Position numbers and translations under genes: made by a program. From Rhodocollybia butyracea (lineage: Eukaryota > Basidiomycota > Agaricomycetes > Agaricales > Omphalotaceae), in NCBI GenBank assembly GCA_015501585.1, contig JADNRY010000005.1, positions 496,001 through 560,000 on the forward strand: a DNA stretch of 64,000 nucleotides. The letters are read 5' to 3'. Below the pieces are notes generated by a model. That model was not told the DNA's origin. It did not search any database and worked only from the letters and a program-made list of their open reading frames with translations. The stretch's first letter is position 1. Every line of letters begins with the position of its first letter. Below are positions 61,547 through 64,000 of the stretch, in pieces.

Positions 61547-61965
61547 GTTAGAGTTCTGGTGCTTTATCCAACTCAGCCATATAACCGGTTATATGGCTGA
61601 GTTGGATAAAGCACCAAAACTCTAACAAAACATCTGACTCTGAGAGTACTACCATGTAGTAGTATCTCAGATCCTATGTCCCTCGGATGTACTCGAGTAG
61701 CCGGTTATATGCTGAGTGGGCACCATCCCACTGGTCTACCTTGACCTGGTCAGGTTACTAATTACTGGCTCAGCGGCTCTTACAACCCGTAGGACTTGAA
61801 CCCACGACCTCAAGGTAAACCCTCACTCAATCTATCTCAGAGTCAGATGTTTTGTTAGAGTTCTGGTGCTTTATCCAACTCAGCCATATAACCGGTTATA
61901 TGGCTGAGTTGGATAAAGCACCAAAACTCTAACAACTGGTGCTTTATCCAACTCAGCCATATAAC

Positions 61966-62090
61966 CGGTTATATGGCTGAGTTGGATAAAGCACCAGAAC
62001 TCTAACAAAACATCTGACTCTGAGATAGATTGAGTGAGGGTTTACCTTGAGGTCGTGGGTTCAAGTCCTACGGGTTGTAAGAGCCGCTGA
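61966..62090 (+). ncRNA. tRNA-like (A box + B box) region in repeat array, SINE-like
   Basis: From the palindrome centre outward: TGGCTGAGTTGG (A-box/D-arm, with AGC 3' partner and conserved GG) and, about 72 nt later in the 227-bp unit, GGTTCAAGTCC (B-box). The T-arm GTGGG-TTCAAGT-CCTAC is a canonical 5-bp stem and 7-nt loop. The acceptor stem does not pair, so this is not a normal tRNA gene but a tRNA-derived sequence. The same arrangement occurs at each junction of palindrome and unit. Confidence 0.5.
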
Positions 62091-62754
62091 GCCAGTAATT
62101 AGTAACCTGACCAGGTCAAGGTAGACCAGTGGGATGGTGCCCACTCAGCATATAACCGGCTACTCGAGTACATCCGAGGGACATAGGATCTGAGATACTA
62201 CTACATGGTAGTACTCTCAGAGTCAGATGTTTTGTTAGAGTTCTGGTGCTTTATCCAACTCAGCCATATAACCGGTTATATGGCTGAGTTGGATAAAGCA
62301 CCAAAACTCTAACAATGTTAGAGTTCTGGTGCTTTATCCATATAACCGGTTACTCGAGTACATCCGAGGGACATAGGATCTGAGATACTACTACATGGTA
62401 GTACTCTCAGAGTCAGATGTTTTGTTAGAGTTTTGGTGCTTTATCCAACTCAGCCATATAACCGGTTATATGGCTGAGTTGGATAAAGCACCAGAACTCT
62501 AACAAAACATCTGACTCTGAGAGTACTACCATGTAGTAGTATCTCAGATCCTATGTCCCTCGGATGTACTCGAGTAGCCGGTTATATGCTGAGTGGGCAC
62601 CATCCCACTGGTCTACCTTGACCTGGTCAGGTTACTAATTACTGGCTCAGCGGCTCTTACAACCCGTAGGACTTGAACCCACGACCTCAAGGTAAACCCT
62701 CACTCAATCTATCTCAGAGTCAGATGTTTTGTTAGAGTTCTGGTGCTTTATCCA

Positions 62755-62786
62755 ACTCAGCCATATAACCGGTTATATGGCTGAGT
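62755..62786 (+). repeat. Palindrome core (example of eight)
   Basis: Perfect self-complementary core CCATATAACCGGTTATATGG within the 80-bp palindrome 62731-62810. In this copy both 40-nt arms match fully; in several others one base differs (C versus T at arm position 10). Such sequences can form long hairpins or cruciforms. Confidence 0.85.
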
Positions 62787-63495
62787 TGGATAAAGCACCA
62801 GAACTCTAACAAAACATCTGACTCTGAGAGTACTACCATGTAGTAGTATCTCAGATCCTATGTCCCTCGGATGTACTCGAGTAGCCGGTTATATGCTGAG
62901 TGGGCACCATCCCACTGGTCTACCTTGACCTGGTCAGGTTACTAATTACTGGCTCAGCGGCTCTTACAACCCGTAGGACTTGAACCCACGACCTCAAGGT
63001 AAACCCTCACTCAATCTATCTCAGAGTCAGATGTTTTGTTAGAGTTCTGGTGCTTTATCCAACTCAGCCATATAACCGGTTATATGGCTGAGTTGGATAA
63101 AGCACCAGAACTCTAACATTTATGTCCCTCGGATGTACTCGAGTAACCGGTTATATGGCTGAGTTGGATAAAGCACCAGAACTCTAACAAAACATCTGAC
63201 TCTGAGATAGATTGAGTGAGGGTTTACCTTGAGGTCGTGGGTTCAAGTCCTACGGGTTGTAAGAGCCGCTGAGCCAGTAATTAGTAACCTGACCAGGTCA
63301 AGGTAGACCAGTGGGATGGTGCCCACTCAGCATATAACCGGCTACTCGAGTACATCCGAGGGACATAGGATCTGAGATACTACTACATGGTAGTACTCTC
63401 AGAGTCAGATGTTTTGTTAGAGTTTTGGTGCTTTATCCAACTCAGCCATATAACCGGTTATATGGCTGAGTTGGATAAAGCACCAGAACTCTAAC

Positions 63496-64000
63496 ATCTC
63501 AATACCATGCACTCTAGCACAAAGGCAAATAAACTTTGTTATTGCGCCATAATTGGCGCTGTTGGAGAACTACTCTGTACGTACGCAGTCCAGTACACGC
63601 CGCTTTGACATCCCTCGATTCGTATACGCCGTTAGCTTACAATATACTGTACAGTTGCTAGTACATCACGCTGCACGGCGTCTTCGAGCTCCCTCAGTTG
63701 TTTCTTATTCAACTGAGGTGAGCCCGTTCTTGCATTCTTATTCCGTCTCTTACTTATAGTACATTATAGCTTAAGTGACTTCTACAGGTACACAGAATTA
63801 CAGTTGTTTCTTATTCAACTGAGCTTAAGTGACTTCTACAGGCGCAGCCATTACTGACCGATAATAATATAGAATTGAAGTACAAAGCTTGGGATTTTCA
63901 ATTGTTTGCAAGTTTACAAATTAATATTCATTTCTATCCTAGAACTAAGGCTATGAACATTGAAACCCTAATGAATGGGACTGAAAAATAATTACAAGTA
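63496..64000. other. Flank with short direct repeats
   Basis: No gene supported; the 68-codon frame 63553-63759 has no similarity. Contains repeated CAGTTGTTTCTTATTCAACTG at 63696 and 63802 (itself an imperfect hairpin) and GCTTAAGTGACTTCTACAGG at 63770 and 63823. Confidence 0.5.

Larger units (their letters stand above)
61547..63495. repeat. Array of 227-bp units in mixed orientation separated by 80-bp palindromes
   Basis: Five full units, each exactly 227 bp: 61627-61853 (+), 62007-62233 (-), 62504-62730 (+), 62811-63037 (+), 63189-63415 (-). Each unit has 19-bp inverted ends (AAAACATCTGACTCTGAGA). They are separated by palindromes of 40+40 bp centred on AACC|GGTT: 61547-61626, 61854-61933, 62234-62313, 62424-62503, 62731-62810, 63038-63117, 63416-63495. 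There is a truncated palindrome at 61936-62006, and partial copies at 62317-62423 and 63118-63188. No coding frame. Units look almost identical to each other. Confidence 0.92.

Noticed and set aside
62000..62090. Functional tRNA gene in the array
   Set aside because: D-arm and T-arm fit, but the acceptor strands do not pair and the anticodon arm is irregular; called tRNA-derived instead.
61547..63495. CRISPR-like or satellite array
   Set aside because: Units alternate orientation, spacers are identical palindromes rather than unique, and the context is eukaryotic.

Overview
The window looks like Agaricomycete (mushroom-forming basidiomycete) chromosomal DNA. Genes are compact and interrupted by many introns of about 45-60 bp. 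Housekeeping genes are recognisable by family, and the transposons belong to basidiomycete-type families (a Plavaka transposase, a TET/JBP-like dioxygenase relic, a DUF6698 gene). All calls were made by reading the sequence and hand-splicing; no database was searched.

Layout. 0.1-11.2 kb: a cytochrome P450 and a DHA1-type MFS transporter, both minus strand, then a secreted berberine-bridge-type FAD oxidase on the plus strand. This could be a small oxidative/export gene group. 11.5-19.2 kb: a synaptojanin-like Sac1 + inositol-5-phosphatase gene, then the divergent pair SF3A3 (minus) and eIF4A3/FAL1 (plus), whose start codons are only 52 bp apart.

20.2-41.7 kb is one large nested transposon locus. 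The outer element (20219-41726) has 154-bp terminal inverted repeats differing at one base and an 8-bp target duplication. It carries a large transposase, a broken TET/JBP-like gene and two accessory ORFs. A 10.2-kb Plavaka element (22023-32231, 24-bp inverted ends, 2-bp CG duplication) sits inside an exon of one accessory gene. It carries its transposase, a DUF6698 gene with tandemly duplicated micro-exons, and a possible small gene. A third, non-coding 1.7-kb TIR element (39872-41572, TA duplication) sits at the inner edge of the outer element's right TIR.

41.7-52.5 kb: SF3B6 (p14), a four-helix membrane protein, LCL2, an ~820-bp MITE-like element and a KEN-box/SP-TP-rich unknown protein, with long gaps between them. 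52.5-60.9 kb: RNA polymerase I largest subunit (with two consecutive micro-exons around its catalytic motif), an LAA2-like protein, and an RRN11-like Pol I initiation factor. 61.5-63.5 kb: a regular array of five 227-bp units in mixed orientation separated by 80-bp near-perfect palindromes, containing tRNA-like A-box and B-box sequences.

The most unusual items are the three-element nest with its split accessory gene, the palindrome/227-bp array, the duplicated micro-exons in the Plavaka cargo gene, and the micro-exons coding the Pol I active site.
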